Assembly: GCF_017377715.1 (NCBI RefSeq)
Contig: NZ_JAFVMF010000026.1
Coordinates: 1 to 45,629 of the forward strand
Direction: 5' to 3'
DNA from: Acetobacter sacchari
Lineage (GTDB): Bacteria > Pseudomonadota > Alphaproteobacteria > Acetobacterales > Acetobacteraceae
DNA: 45,629 bases
Shown here: positions 24,469 through 33,821 of the stretch, piece by piece
How the letters are laid out: each line of letters opens with the position of its first letter
Position numbering within the stretch: the stretch's first letter is position 1
The notes under the pieces: model-generated
What the model was told of the DNA's origin: nothing
The model's input: only the letters and a program-made list of their open reading frames with translations
Databases searched by the model: none
Made by a program: the position numbers and the translations under genes

Positions 24469-25872
24469 ATGTCGAATCCCTCCGATCAGGACGCCCGCGC
24501 CATTTCGTCCATCGAGGACCTCGTGGAGGTTCTGGCGTCAGGCTCGAAACCCAAAGACGCCTGGCGCATCGGGACTGAGCACGAAAAATTCGGCTTTGTT
24601 CGCCCGGAAGCGGCGACTGCCGACCGCGCGGCCTTTTCTGCGCCTCCCTATGCGCCGACAGGGATTGAGGCGCTGCTGGAGGCTGTTCACGCCCAGGGCG
24701 GCTGGTCGCCGATCCTCGACCGAGGGGCCGTAATCGGCCTCAAGGGTGAAGGGAAAGAAAAGGGAGGCGCGATCTCGCTAGAGCCCGCCGGGCAATTCGA
24801 GCTTTCCGGGGCGCCGCTAGCCAATCTGCATGAGACCAAGGCTGAATTCGAACGCCACTTCACGAATCTACGGGGGCCGGCTCGCGATCTGGGGCTGGGT
24901 TTCGCTTCGCTGGGTTTTCATCCGTTGGCATCGCGCGACGAGCTGCCTTGGATGCCCAAAAGCCGATATGCGATCATGCGAGGCTATATGCCCAAGGTCG
25001 GGGCCCTTGGCCTGGACATGATGCAGCGCACCTGCACGGTGCAGGTGAATCTTGATTTTGCGTCCGAAACCGACATGGCGCGCAAGATGAAGGTCTCGCT
25101 GGCGCTGCAGCCCGTCGCCACGGCGGCCTTTGCAAACTCACCGTTTTTCGAGGGACGCCCCAATGGGTTCCTCTCGAATCGCGCCCGAATCTGGACTGAC
25201 ACGGACAATGCGCGCGCTGGTATGCCGGAGGCCTGCTTCGCGCCGGATTTCGGGTTCGAGGATTATGTCCAGTGGGCGCTGGATGTACCGATGTATTTTA
25301 TCGTTCGCGACGGCGCGATTCTCGACGTGTCCGGCAGGTCGTTCCGTGCGTGGCTGGCCGGAGAGCGTCAGGACGGCGTAGACGGGCTGACGCCGACGAT
25401 CGGTGACTTCGAGGATCATCTGACAACGGTCTTCCCGGACGTGCGTCTCAAGCGCTTCCTGGAAATGCGCGGCGCGGACGCCGGTTCGCCGGAGATGATG
25501 CTCGCCCAGTCCGCCCTGTGGGTCGGGCTGCTTTATGATGACGCCGCGCTCGCCGCTGCCGAAGCGCTGGTGGGCGAACACGACTGGACGGTCTATCGCG
25601 ACTTGCGGGCGGCGGTTCCCGCGCAGGCGCTCCATGCGCCGCTCGGAACAGGAACGGCCCGAGACGTGCTTGCGCGCATGGTGGCGATCGCCGCCGACGG
25701 TCTGCGCGCGCGCGGTCTTCGTGACGAGCAGGGGCGCGACGAGAGCGTGTATCTGGCGCCGCTCGAATCGCTGGCGGCTGGCGGTCCGACGCAGGCGGAG
25801 CATTGGCTGGAGCGCTATTCCGGTCCGTGGGCGGGCGACGTGTCACGTATTCTTCTCGAAGGCGAGGTCTGA
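24469..25872 (+). CDS. gshA: Glutamate-cysteine ligase (plant/alphaproteobacterial type)
   Basis: This enzyme makes gamma-glutamylcysteine, the first step of glutathione synthesis, using ATP. The 467-residue protein belongs to the GCS2 class shared by plants and alphaproteobacteria, marked by RIGTEHEKFGFVRP (about 33-46), EPAGQFELSGAPL, MMQRTCTVQVNLDF and RAWLAGE. It is unlike the E. coli type. ATG 24469 was chosen because the family begins shortly before the SIEDLVE segment; the frame extends further upstream but overlaps rsmE. The stop overlaps the next start as TGATG, implying co-translation with the nucleotidase gene. Confidence 0.92.
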   Translation: MSNPSDQDARAISSIEDLVEVLASGSKPKDAWRIGTEHEKFGFVRPEAATADRAAFSAPPYAPTGIEALLEAVHAQGGWSPILDRGAVIGLKGEGKEKGGAISLEPAGQFELSGAPLANLHETKAEFERHFTNLRGPARDLGLGFASLGFHPLASRDELPWMPKSRYAIMRGYMPKVGALGLDMMQRTCTVQVNLDFASETDMARKMKVSLALQPVATAAFANSPFFEGRPNGFLSNRARIWTDTDNARAGMPEACFAPDFGFEDYVQWALDVPMYFIVRDGAILDVSGRSFRAWLAGERQDGVDGLTPTIGDFEDHLTTVFPDVRLKRFLEMRGADAGSPEMMLAQSALWVGLLYDDAALAAAEALVGEHDWTVYRDLRAAVPAQALHAPLGTGTARDVLARMVAIAADGLRARGLRDEQGRDESVYLAPLESLAAGGPTQAEHWLERYSGPWAGDVSRILLEGEV

Positions 25873-27851
25873 TGCCGCGCCCGGTTCCGCGGCGGACGCT
25901 TATCGCCGGGAGCGCCGCAGCGGCCATGATGCCCGTCTCCGCGCTCGCGGCCGGGCATTCGCAACAGGCCGCCGGATCGGATCCGGGTGGGCACGGTGCG
26001 TCGCCGGTCCTCAAGCTGCGCCTGCTGGAGACCTCGGATCTCCATATGTACATCGACGCCTATGATTATTATCGCAGCCGCGTCGACGACAATGTCGGCC
26101 TTGCCCGTGTGGCGACGCTGACGCGGGCCGCTCGGGCGGAAGTCGCCAACGCGATGCTGTTCGACAATGGCGACATCATTCAGGGCAACCCGCTGGGCGA
26201 TTATGTCGCCCAACCCGGCCACCTCGACCCGGCGCAGGGACATCCAATCTTCCGGGCCATGAATCACCTTGGCTATGACGCCGCGACTCTGGGCAACCAT
26301 GAATTCAACTACGGCCTGCCGTTCCTCGAAGCGTCAATAAAGGGCGCCCGGTTCCCGTTCGTCTGTGCGAACGTCGAACATGTGGATGGCTCGCCGTTCA
26401 TTCCGCGATTCACGGTTTTGGACCGCACGTTCACGGACGAAGCCGGAGTGGCGCATACGCTGAAGATCGGCGTCATAGGCTTTACGCCTCCGCAGATCAT
26501 GGTCTGGGACGCGTTGCGTCTGAACGGGAAGCTTCGGGCGCAGGATATCGTCGACTCCGCACGGCGTTACATCCCTGAGTTGCGGGCGCGTTGCGACCTG
26601 CTGGTGGTTCTGTGCCACTCGGGAATTTCCGCCGAACCGCGTGTCGGCGGGGACGAGAACGCAGCGCTGTATGTCGCGGGCGTGCCCGGCGTCGACGTTA
26701 TTTTCACTGGTCACGCTCATCGGGTCTTTCCCGGGCCGGATTATAGCGGCCTGAAAGGCGTTGACGCCGTGGCGGGGACGCTGGCTGGGAAGCCGGCGAT
26801 CATGCCCGGCTTCTGGGGGAGCCACCTGGGCGTTGTCGATCTCGTGCTGAAACGCAGCGCCGATGGGTGGCGCGTCGATTCGTTTCACACGGAGGTGCGG
26901 CCGATCTCCCAACGACGCGACGGGAAGGTCATACCGCTCACACAAGACGACATGGCGATCTGCGAAGTCGTCGAGCCGGAACACAAGGCTACGATCGCGT
27001 GGATGGCCAAGCCAGTCGGAATGACCGCAGTCCCCATCGACACCTATTTCGCGTTCGTTGGGCCTGATCCGTCCATCTCGCTCGTGAACGAGGCGCAACT
27101 CTGGTACACGCGCCCGCTCCTCGCAGGCACCGAAGCGGCAAAGCTTCCGCTGCTCTCCGCCGCCGCCCCCTTCAGCGCGGGCGGCATGGGCTCCGGCGCC
27201 TTCGTCGATATCCCGACGGGGCCACTGACGATGAAGGACATCGCCAGTATCTACGTCTTTGCGAACACGATCAGCGTCGTGCGCTGCACCGGCGCAGAGG
27301 TGCGTGAATGGCTGGAGCGTTCGGCGATCGCGTTCAACACGATAACGGCTGGCGAAAAGGCGCCTCAAGCGCTGTTGGCGGCGGACCGGCAGACATATAA
27401 TTTCGACGTGATCGCCGGGCTGACATACGAGATCGATGTCACGCGCCCCCCCCGATATGATCAGTCCGGGGAAGTAATCAACGCGACGAGCCACAGAATT
27501 AACGACCTCCGCTATGCAGGGCGGCCGGTCAGGGCCGATGACGTTTTCGTCGTGGTGACAAATAACTATCGCGCTGGCGGCGGCGGCAGTTTCCCTGGCA
27601 CGGGGCAGAAAAAAATCGTCCTCAATGCGCCTGACGGCAACCGCGACGCGGTCTTGCGCTTCGTCGCGGACAGGAAACGCGTCGATCCTCCTTCCGCCCC
27701 GGTCTGGCGTTTCGCCAAACCTGCGGCGCCGACAATCGTCACAGTGGATTTGCCGACTTCAGCCGAAGCGCTGGCGTCTTCTCGACCGGACCTGCGTCGC
27801 CTGAGCGGCGCGCCGGGCGGCCTGATACGCTACGGCCTTACGCTCGCATGA
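25872..27851 (+). CDS. cpdB: Periplasmic 2',3'-cyclic-nucleotide 2'-phosphodiesterase / 3'-nucleotidase
   Basis: The 659-residue protein has an N-terminal signal with paired arginines (PRRTLIAGSAAAAM), consistent with Tat or Sec export, then a metallophosphatase domain: ETSDLHMYIDAYDYY, DNGDIIQGNPLGD, LGNHEFNYGLPFL, VLCHSG and GHAHRVFPG supply the dinuclear metal ligands. The C-terminal 5'-nucleotidase domain includes FANTISVVRCTGAEVREW and NNYRAGGGGSFPG. DAYDYY after the first motif points to CpdB rather than UshA. It salvages nucleotides in the periplasm. The start overlaps the gshA stop. A run of eight C lies at 27446-27453. Confidence 0.9.
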   Translation: MPRPVPRRTLIAGSAAAAMMPVSALAAGHSQQAAGSDPGGHGASPVLKLRLLETSDLHMYIDAYDYYRSRVDDNVGLARVATLTRAARAEVANAMLFDNGDIIQGNPLGDYVAQPGHLDPAQGHPIFRAMNHLGYDAATLGNHEFNYGLPFLEASIKGARFPFVCANVEHVDGSPFIPRFTVLDRTFTDEAGVAHTLKIGVIGFTPPQIMVWDALRLNGKLRAQDIVDSARRYIPELRARCDLLVVLCHSGISAEPRVGGDENAALYVAGVPGVDVIFTGHAHRVFPGPDYSGLKGVDAVAGTLAGKPAIMPGFWGSHLGVVDLVLKRSADGWRVDSFHTEVRPISQRRDGKVIPLTQDDMAICEVVEPEHKATIAWMAKPVGMTAVPIDTYFAFVGPDPSISLVNEAQLWYTRPLLAGTEAAKLPLLSAAAPFSAGGMGSGAFVDIPTGPLTMKDIASIYVFANTISVVRCTGAEVREWLERSAIAFNTITAGEKAPQALLAADRQTYNFDVIAGLTYEIDVTRPPRYDQSGEVINATSHRINDLRYAGRPVRADDVFVVVTNNYRAGGGGSFPGTGQKKIVLNAPDGNRDAVLRFVADRKRVDPPSAPVWRFAKPAAPTIVTVDLPTSAEALASSRPDLRRLSGAPGGLIRYGLTLA

Positions 27852-27857
27852 CGACGA

Positions 27858-27883
27858 GCGGACGCTCCGAAAGAGGCGTCCGC
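27858..27883. terminator. Hairpin after the nucleotidase gene
   Basis: GCGGACGC pairs perfectly with GCGTCCGC across a 10-base loop, starting seven bases after the cpdB-like stop. There is no T-run, so it would be a weak or factor-dependent terminator or an mRNA-stabilising stem. Confidence 0.4.
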
Positions 27884-27915
27884 GCATCCTGGCGTCTGCC
27901 GGCTCGGCTGGATTC

Positions 27916-29448
27916 GTGACGCAGGCTCCCGCAGCAGCCTCTGGGATAGTCCGCCGCGACGACAGATGGATTGTCTACGGGCTGCCCGTGCTCGTGCTCA
28001 TCACGCGTCTCATCGTGAATCCTCATTATGGCTTCTTCCGAGACGAGTTGTATTTCATCGTCTGCGGCCGCCGAATCGCTGCCGGCTATGTCGATCAGCC
28101 CGTCCTGGTCCCGTTTCTCGCTGCGGCGTCGCAGGCGTTTGGTGTCTCGCTCGTAGCGCTTCGCGCTATCCCGGCGGTATTCGCCGCCGTGACGGTCTGG
28201 GCCGCCATTGTCTTGTCCGGGGAGATGGGAGCCGGCCGGTGGGGACAAGCCATGGCGGCGGCAAGTGTGGCGCTGGCACCCGTGCTGTCAGCGTTTGGGA
28301 CGACGCTTAGCCCTGACACCGTCCAGATGGCGTTGTGGACTCTGGCGACTCTCCTTGTATCGCGGGCGCTCGCCGGGCGTCCTCGATACTGGCTTGCGGC
28401 GGGGGTGACGTTCGGCGTGGCGATGGAGGCCAAGGACAGCGCCCTGTTCATGGCGCTCGCGGCGCCCGCCGCGTTGATTCTTGCGGGACGAGGCCGCGCG
28501 CTCGCCTCTCGATGGTTTCTCGGCGGCGTCGCGCTCGCGATCCTGATCGCCCTGCCAAACGCGTTGTGGCAATGGCGTCACGATTGGCCGATGCTGGAAC
28601 TGCTTCGGAATGGTCGTGCGGCGAAGAACGTGTTGCTCACGCCATTGGCGTTCATCGGGCAGCAGGTGCAGCAGGCGAATCCTGTCGCCGCGCCGATCCT
28701 GGTCGCAGGTTTATGCTGGTGTTTGTTGAACAGGGAGCAACGCTGGATCGGCATCGCCTATCTGCTGCTTCTCGCGACGATGATCGCGCTCCACGGCAAG
28801 GCGTATTATCTCGCTCCCATTGATGCGACGATGTTCGCGGCGGGAGGCGTTGCGTTCGAGTGCGCGCTGCGCCGTCATGTGGCGTTACGGGCGGCGGTGC
28901 TGGCTTGTGTTCTGGTCAGCGGTTTCGTTTTGCTGCCGCTGACTGCGCCGGTGCTGTCAGAAGCGCGGCTTCTGGCGTATCGCGGGTGGCTACAGGCGCA
29001 CGGCGTCCACTTTTCGGAGGCGGAGAGAGGGCGTGCGGCGCCGCTCGGCGCAGAGTATGCGGATATGCATGGATGGCGGGAACTGGCCGGACAGATCGCG
29101 GATATTCGGCGTACGATACCTTCTGTTCCGGTGACGGCCGCAGTGTTCGCCAGCGATTACGGTCTGGCTTCCGCTATATTAGTTTTGAGTCCAGATGGTT
29201 TTGTTCCAGACGTCATCAGCGGGCACAACGCCTATTGGATATGGGGACCGGGCGAGGCTTCCTTAGATGCGATAATTGATGTTGGAGGAATGCTTGCGGC
29301 GCGGGGGGAATGCGGATCCGTCGAAGTTCTGGGGAGACTTCACGGGCGTTACGCCCTGCCCGCGTACGATGGAGCGCCGATCCTGTTATGTCGGGATATG
29401 AAGGCGTCGTGGGTGAAGTTGTGGCCGCTGTTGAAGCGCTTTTGGTGA
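27916..29448 (+). CDS. GT39/ArnT-type membrane glycosyltransferase
   Basis: A 510-residue polytopic protein of the dolichyl-phosphate-mannose mannosyltransferase-like (PMT_2) group. The first extracytoplasmic loop contains GFFRDELYF, whose acidic pair is the usual catalytic site of GT-C enzymes, and is followed by GRRIAAGYVDQPVLVPF. About ten hydrophobic segments follow up to residue 345, with a periplasmic C-terminal domain. These enzymes move a sugar from a lipid carrier to lipid A, protein or glycan outside the membrane. The GTG at 27916 is the only sensible start and has a weak GGCTGG upstream. The acceptor is unknown. Confidence 0.82.
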   Translation: MTQAPAAASGIVRRDDRWIVYGLPVLVLITRLIVNPHYGFFRDELYFIVCGRRIAAGYVDQPVLVPFLAAASQAFGVSLVALRAIPAVFAAVTVWAAIVLSGEMGAGRWGQAMAAASVALAPVLSAFGTTLSPDTVQMALWTLATLLVSRALAGRPRYWLAAGVTFGVAMEAKDSALFMALAAPAALILAGRGRALASRWFLGGVALAILIALPNALWQWRHDWPMLELLRNGRAAKNVLLTPLAFIGQQVQQANPVAAPILVAGLCWCLLNREQRWIGIAYLLLLATMIALHGKAYYLAPIDATMFAAGGVAFECALRRHVALRAAVLACVLVSGFVLLPLTAPVLSEARLLAYRGWLQAHGVHFSEAERGRAAPLGAEYADMHGWRELAGQIADIRRTIPSVPVTAAVFASDYGLASAILVLSPDGFVPDVISGHNAYWIWGPGEASLDAIIDVGGMLAARGECGSVEVLGRLHGRYALPAYDGAPILLCRDMKASWVKLWPLLKRFW

Positions 29449-29623
29449 AGCGCCTACGACCGACGCGATCGGCGCTCGCGTTGTTGATCATGCGAACAGG
29501 CTGAGTCGGAGAGATCATCCTGTGATTCGACGCATATCAAATGGAGCCATGCCCCTGCATGTGTGCGCAGTAGGCGCGGAACCATAACCAAATAACAAAT
29601 CATGTTTTATGTTAAGGAATTTT

Positions 29624-30034
29624 TCAATTTGTTGATTTATCATCAATCAGATGGAAATCACTGCCTTCTATAACGGTTCGTTTAATCTGAAGTCGTTTGA
29701 GATTTTCGATAAATTTTTTAAAATGTTCTGTATTCATATGCTCTTTGCTCGATAATTGATCCTTGTAGGTCTCTATGACCGTAAGCGAAAAGGGGGTTGC
29801 AGGCGCGGCAAAGAACGAAAATCCCAGAATGCCGTGCTCCTTGCTTGAGGCGTCCGCATTTTCTCGGCAAGCGTCGAGAAATGGATTAAATGACTCGGCT
29901 GTGGCGAAATATTGCACTACTTTGTAATATCTGGGCAATTGCTCACGATCCTTCGATGAAGCGGACGGAGTCCGGAGGAGGAAAAGGAAAGATAGACCGA
30001 ATAGAGAAGCAATGCTTCGGCGGCGTATGATCAT
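29624..30034 (-). CDS. Exported antibiotic-biosynthesis-monooxygenase-like protein
   Basis: The 136-residue protein starts with a basic stretch and hydrophobic segment (MIIRRRSIASLFGLSFLFLL) that looks like a signal peptide. The rest fits the dimeric alpha/beta-barrel ABM fold: KVVQYFATAESFNPFLDACR, GILGFSFFAAPATPFSLTVIE, then YKDQ and HMNTEHFKKFIENL. Cytoplasmic relatives include quinol monooxygenases such as YgiN; an exported form is less common. It lies downstream of the cupin gene on the same strand with a 67-base gap, so the two may be co-transcribed. Activity is not certain because the family contains many non-enzymes. Confidence 0.65.
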   Translation of the reverse strand: MIIRRRSIASLFGLSFLFLLRTPSASSKDREQLPRYYKVVQYFATAESFNPFLDACRENADASSKEHGILGFSFFAAPATPFSLTVIETYKDQLSSKEHMNTEHFKKFIENLKRLQIKRTVIEGSDFHLIDDKSTN

Positions 30035-30101
30035 CTCTATTCATCCTTTCTTCCGGACGTCACTTTAAATATGTTATTACAGAATGTATAAACTAATTAG
30101 C

Positions 30102-30557
30102 TCAATATTCAGGTTTTTCGCCTTTCGCCGAAACGGATGTGGGAGTGCCCGGCGTTGCTGCATAAGTAATCAGCAGCACAGTTGGCTCATCCCCGGATTC
30201 GCCTCTATGCACGTCATCCACTGACTCGGCAAAGGCTTCTCCGGCATGAAATGTATGCGAATCGCCGCTTGCGCGATCATGCAGGGTCAAAGTGCCAGAG
30301 AGCACGTATCCGGCGTTAGGAAATGGGTGGCTGTGCCAGGGAAGGACGGTATGAGGCGCAATCGTAAGGCGAATAGTGACCAGTTCAGCAGGACCCGCCG
30401 TAAAATGCGTGTAAGGCTTCCCGTTCCATGATTTTGTAGCCTCGAGCAGAATCTCTCTCTTGCCTGTTTGCACGGTGTCGGCGTTGGCGTCGAACGCGAA
30501 TGCTGCGGCGGACAGGGAGAAGGCAAGTCCGAACGCTATTGCTGGAATCTTACTCAT
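30102..30557 (-). CDS. Exported single-domain cupin protein
   Basis: A 151-residue protein with a Sec signal peptide (MSKIPAIAFGLAFSLSAAAF, cleavage near ADA/NAD) and one cupin_2 domain. Cupin motif 1 is PWHSHPFPNAGYVLSGTLTL with two metal-binding His, and motif 2 is HAGEAFAESVDDVHRGES with a third His. Such exported cupins are common but of uncertain role; some bind metal or small ligands. It is divergent from the LysR regulator across a 686-base spacer with the TATAAT array, so it may be a target of that regulator (inference). Confidence 0.8.
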   Translation of the reverse strand: MSKIPAIAFGLAFSLSAAAFAFDANADTVQTGKREILLEATKSWNGKPYTHFTAGPAELVTIRLTIAPHTVLPWHSHPFPNAGYVLSGTLTLHDRASGDSHTFHAGEAFAESVDDVHRGESGDEPTVLLITYAATPGTPTSVSAKGEKPEY

Positions 30558-31243
30558 AACGGTATCCTTTCGGAAAAAACTATAGACGTTGAGGTTAAGT
30601 ATGCTTTTGAACCACTCGACCTGACTACAGCGGCGACATATGCTCGCTATTGATTATTGGGTGTGGCGCGTGGGCAGCCATTGTTCACAATGAAACGATT
30701 TTCTCGCAGTTGGTTGATCCGCGTCAGTGCGTATATGTATAAAGATAACGGTGAACATTAACTTTGACGTCTTTAGTCCTGAGACTTCTTAACAACGGTG
30801 AAATTTTGTCGACGCAGAGGTGAACGACGAATTTTTAACCGTACAACCCATTTAGTCTGGAATCATTCATTCGCTACATATTCGCGTTAAGGAAAGTAAA
30901 GGCGTGAAAACCCACACACGCAGCGTTCCGATGTGGATTGTATTCATAAATACAAATAATCAAATAAACCACTATGCGTGCGATGATGTGTAAGTATATT
31001 ATATTATAATATAATATAATATAATATAATATAATATAATTTAATATAATTTGTATGTTTTCCTGCGTTTGCTCCTCTGCTTTGTGTTGTGCGTGGTGTG
31101 AGTTGATACGCTATCGGTATGCAATATTCTTACGCGACGATGTCGTCTTCAATCCAGTAGCGAAATGCATACAAATCATTCACTGGTGCATGGAATGGAA
31201 TTAGGATTGGCTGCGTCTGTCCGGCCGTTTGAGGGGGATTTTG
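30558..31243. other. Long divergent spacer between cupin and LysR genes
   Basis: Apart from the pentanucleotide array described separately, no clear feature is present. A 29-codon plus-strand frame (GTG 30904 to 30993) has AAGGAAAG upstream but is too short to support. Confidence 0.45.
31001..31050 (+). repeat. ATAAT pentanucleotide tandem array made of overlapping TATAAT boxes
   Basis: Seven perfect ATAAT units fill 31006-31040, followed by TTAAT and one more ATAAT (to 31050). Every junction reads TATAAT, so eight perfect -10 hexamers occur at five-base steps (starting 31005, 31010 and so on to 31035, then 31045), all facing the LysR gene that starts 194 bases downstream. Such arrays can gain or lose units by slippage. 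Confidence 0.9.
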
Positions 31244-32122
31244 ATGAGCGTACATGACCTGTGTTGGGATGACCTGAAGCTGTTTTCCACAATTGCCCAG
31301 GACCGAACGCTAGGCGCGGCGGCAGCCAGTCTGGGCATCAGTCAACCGACGGCGGGTCGGCGACTGGCGGTCCTGCAAAAGAAAATGGGCGTTCCGCTCG
31401 TGCAGCGCGTCGGCCGCGGTTATGCGTTGACTGAGGATGGAAGGAACGTCCTGAGATACGTAGACGAAATGTCCAAACAGGCGCGTATACTCGAGAAGTC
31501 ATATGGCTGTGGGCCTCAGGCCGTAGTGGGTTCCGTCCGGATTGTTGCGCCGGACTGGTTTATCTCTCACGTAGTGATAGATCGGCTGTTCAATAAAAAA
31601 TCTCCGCAAGAATTTAACGACCTCGAACTATCCAGTGATATATCTCAAGGTGAGATAGATAGTTGCCAGACGACAATATTGATTAGGCATGAGCCATTCG
31701 AAGAGGTCCATGTTCTACAGAAGGGATTGGTTTCCGTTCGATACGGCGTATATGCGTCACAGAGTTTTGCAGTCGAGGGCAAAAACTCCATATTTGAGTC
31801 TGGAGACATGCCCGTGATCGGCATGACTTTTGAACACGCTGCTCCAACTTGTTTCGGTTTGGCTCGTGAATTTCTTCCGGAAAATCCTATTTCTCTGCGA
31901 TTCGATACAACGGAAATGCAGGCGCTTGCATGCGGTAGAGGACTGGGTTTGTGCATTTTGCCAAAAATCGTGGCCGAAAGAATGAATCTTCTGCATGTTG
32001 ATGGAATATTGATACCAAATCAAAAATTGTGGATTGGCTATCATAGGGATTTGAAGAATTTAAAGAGATTGCGAAATGTAGTGGATGCAGTCAGTTCAAT
32101 TGTTTCGCGCTCGGTGTTATAG
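31244..32122 (+). CDS. LysR-family transcription regulator
   Basis: The 292-residue protein starts with the LysR winged HTH (about 5-65): WDDLKLFSTIAQDRTLGAAA, SLGISQPTAGRRLAVLQKKM and LVQRVGRGYALTEDG. The substrate-binding domain (about 95-290) is less conserved. GAGGGGG lies nine bases before ATG 31244, which fixes the start against a TTG 15 bases upstream. Codon use is more AT-rich in the second half than in neighbours. Effector and targets are unknown; divergent orientation to the cupin gene suggests that operon as a target. Confidence 0.88.
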   Translation: MSVHDLCWDDLKLFSTIAQDRTLGAAAASLGISQPTAGRRLAVLQKKMGVPLVQRVGRGYALTEDGRNVLRYVDEMSKQARILEKSYGCGPQAVVGSVRIVAPDWFISHVVIDRLFNKKSPQEFNDLELSSDISQGEIDSCQTTILIRHEPFEEVHVLQKGLVSVRYGVYASQSFAVEGKNSIFESGDMPVIGMTFEHAAPTCFGLAREFLPENPISLRFDTTEMQALACGRGLGLCILPKIVAERMNLLHVDGILIPNQKLWIGYHRDLKNLKRLRNVVDAVSSIVSRSVL

Positions 32123-32635
32123 TAATGCGTTTATTTTATATGATATTTATTCTGCAATAATCTATATGTTTAATTAATTATCGTCGCGAACGAAGTTCGA
32201 ATGATTTAGCGAGAATGGAAGGCGTGCCGTGAGAGTGCGCTCGCAGCGTCAGTGCGGTAGTAAACGATCGCTCAGGTTGCCGGTCGGACCGTCGCTACGG
32301 TGTTGGGCAAGGCGCTGGTGACGAAGAAGGTGAGGTGCTTAGGACACTCCGGTTGGGTGAGGTTATTTCGGAGCGAGGCGTCGCCCCGCGAAAACTACGC
32401 CTGAACTTTAATCTCGACGGATCGGTTGGTCGCCTCAATTGCCGATTTCTCAGCCTGGCGTAGACAAACCTGACGTCCATGCGGCGGTGATGGCCGTATG
32501 CTCGAACTTCCGCGATCAGCTTGGTCGCTCTCGTTCTCGCCGGAACAACCGCGAACCCTATTATACTGTGGGAACGCCCGCCCGGATCGCGCAATGCTTG
32601 ACGGAAAGCTCATCCCGCCGCATTGCTCCGCCATC
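32123..32635. other. Spacer upstream of ispDF, nothing recognised
   Basis: Several overlapping frames occur on both strands but none shows a ribosome-binding site with protein-like composition. No terminator with a T-run was found after the LysR gene. Confidence 0.4.
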
Positions 32636-33790
32636 ATGCGTGTCGCCGCCATACTCCTCGCCGCCGGGTCCGGAAGCCGCTATGCGGCGGCCACAGGATC
32701 CACCACCGCCAAGCAGTTTGTGACGCTTGCCGGTCGCCCTGTCATTCGCCATGCCGCAGAGGCGCTGGCGCCCCATGTGTCGTTGCTTCAGCCGGTAGGC
32801 GATCCGCTCATGCTGGCGGAAGCGCTGAAAGGGTTGGACGCGTTGCCGCCCGTCGTCGGCGGGCAGGAGCGTCAGGACAGTGTCCGTGCAGGATTGGAGG
32901 CGCTGGACGCTTTGCCCGAAGGCGAACGCCCGGACCTCGTGCTGGTGCACGACGGCGCGCGTCCCTACGTCCCGGCGCGGCTTGTCGAGGCGGTCATCGC
33001 GGCCCTCGGCGAACACCCCGGCGCCATTCCGGCGGTGCCCGTCGCCGATACGCTGAAGCGTGGGAAAGGTGGCGTTATCGACGCCACCGTGTCGCGCGAT
33101 AATCTGTTCCGCGCCCAGACGCCGCAGGGATTCCGTTTTCCCCTGCTGCGCGACCTGCACCGTTCGGCGCAGGCGGCGACGGCGACGGACGACGCGCTGC
33201 TGCTGGAGGGCGCGGGGTTCAGCGTGGCGCTGACGCCCGGTTCCGAAGACAATATCAAGCTGACTTATGAGGAGGATCTGGTGCGCCTGGAACGCCTGAT
33301 CGGCCCGGCCCTGCTGCCGCGCACCGGCTTCGGCTACGACGTTCACGCATTCGCGGAGAACCGTCCCCTGATCATCTGTGGCATTGACGTGCCGCATACG
33401 CGCGGCCTCGCCGGGCACTCTGACGCCGATGTCGGCATCCACGCTTTGTGCGACGCCATTTACGGGGCACTGGCTGAAGGCGATATCGGGCGGCACTTTC
33501 CGCCGAGCGACAACGAATGGAAGGACGCTGACAGCGCGCGCTTCCTCGTCCATGCGGGCGAACTGATTCGTAAAAAGGGCGGCATGCTGATCAACGCGGA
33601 CGTCACGCTGATCTGCGAACGCCCGAAGATCGGCCCGCACGCCACTGCGATGCGCGAGCGTCTGGCCTCGCTGTTGCAGGTCGATATCGACCGGATTTCC
33701 GTGAAAGCGACCACGTCCGAACGCCTTGGCTTCACAGGCCGCGAGGAAGGCATCGCCTGCGCCGCGAGCGCCACCGTTCTGGTTCCCTGA
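32636..33790 (+). CDS. ispDF: Bifunctional IspD-IspF of the MEP isoprenoid pathway
   Basis: One 384-residue protein carries two steps of the methylerythritol phosphate pathway. Residues about 1-225 are IspD, the CTP-dependent cytidylyltransferase: [36 protein letters not shown] and [10 protein letters not shown]. Residues about 228-384 are IspF, the cyclase: GFGYDVHAF and [20 protein letters not shown] with the metal-binding Asp and His, [11 protein letters not shown], and [17 protein letters not shown]. Fusion is usual in alphaproteobacteria. In the nucleotide-binding loop the gap between Arg and the Lys-Gln pair (TTAKQF) is about four residues longer than usual, and Ala replaces the usual Pro before Lys. 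ATG 32636 matches the family start; an ATG 14 codons earlier is possible. Confidence 0.93.
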   Translation: MRVAAILLAAGSGSRYAAATGSTTAKQFVTLAGRPVIRHAAEALAPHVSLLQPVGDPLMLAEALKGLDALPPVVGGQERQDSVRAGLEALDALPEGERPDLVLVHDGARPYVPARLVEAVIAALGEHPGAIPAVPVADTLKRGKGGVIDATVSRDNLFRAQTPQGFRFPLLRDLHRSAQAATATDDALLLEGAGFSVALTPGSEDNIKLTYEEDLVRLERLIGPALLPRTGFGYDVHAFAENRPLIICGIDVPHTRGLAGHSDADVGIHALCDAIYGALAEGDIGRHFPPSDNEWKDADSARFLVHAGELIRKKGGMLINADVTLICERPKIGPHATAMRERLASLLQVDIDRISVKATTSERLGFTGREEGIACAASATVLVP

Positions 33791-33821
33791 TAGGGATGAG
33801 CGTCGGCGGAACCACGTCTCA

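Noticed and set aside
27446..27453. Run of eight C in the nucleotidase gene as a switch
   Set aside because: Single tract in a housekeeping-type gene; no context suggesting phase variation, so only noted.
30904..30993. 29-codon frame with AAGGAAAG upstream in the cupin-LysR spacer
   Set aside because: Too short to judge and without protein-like features; the start would be GTG.
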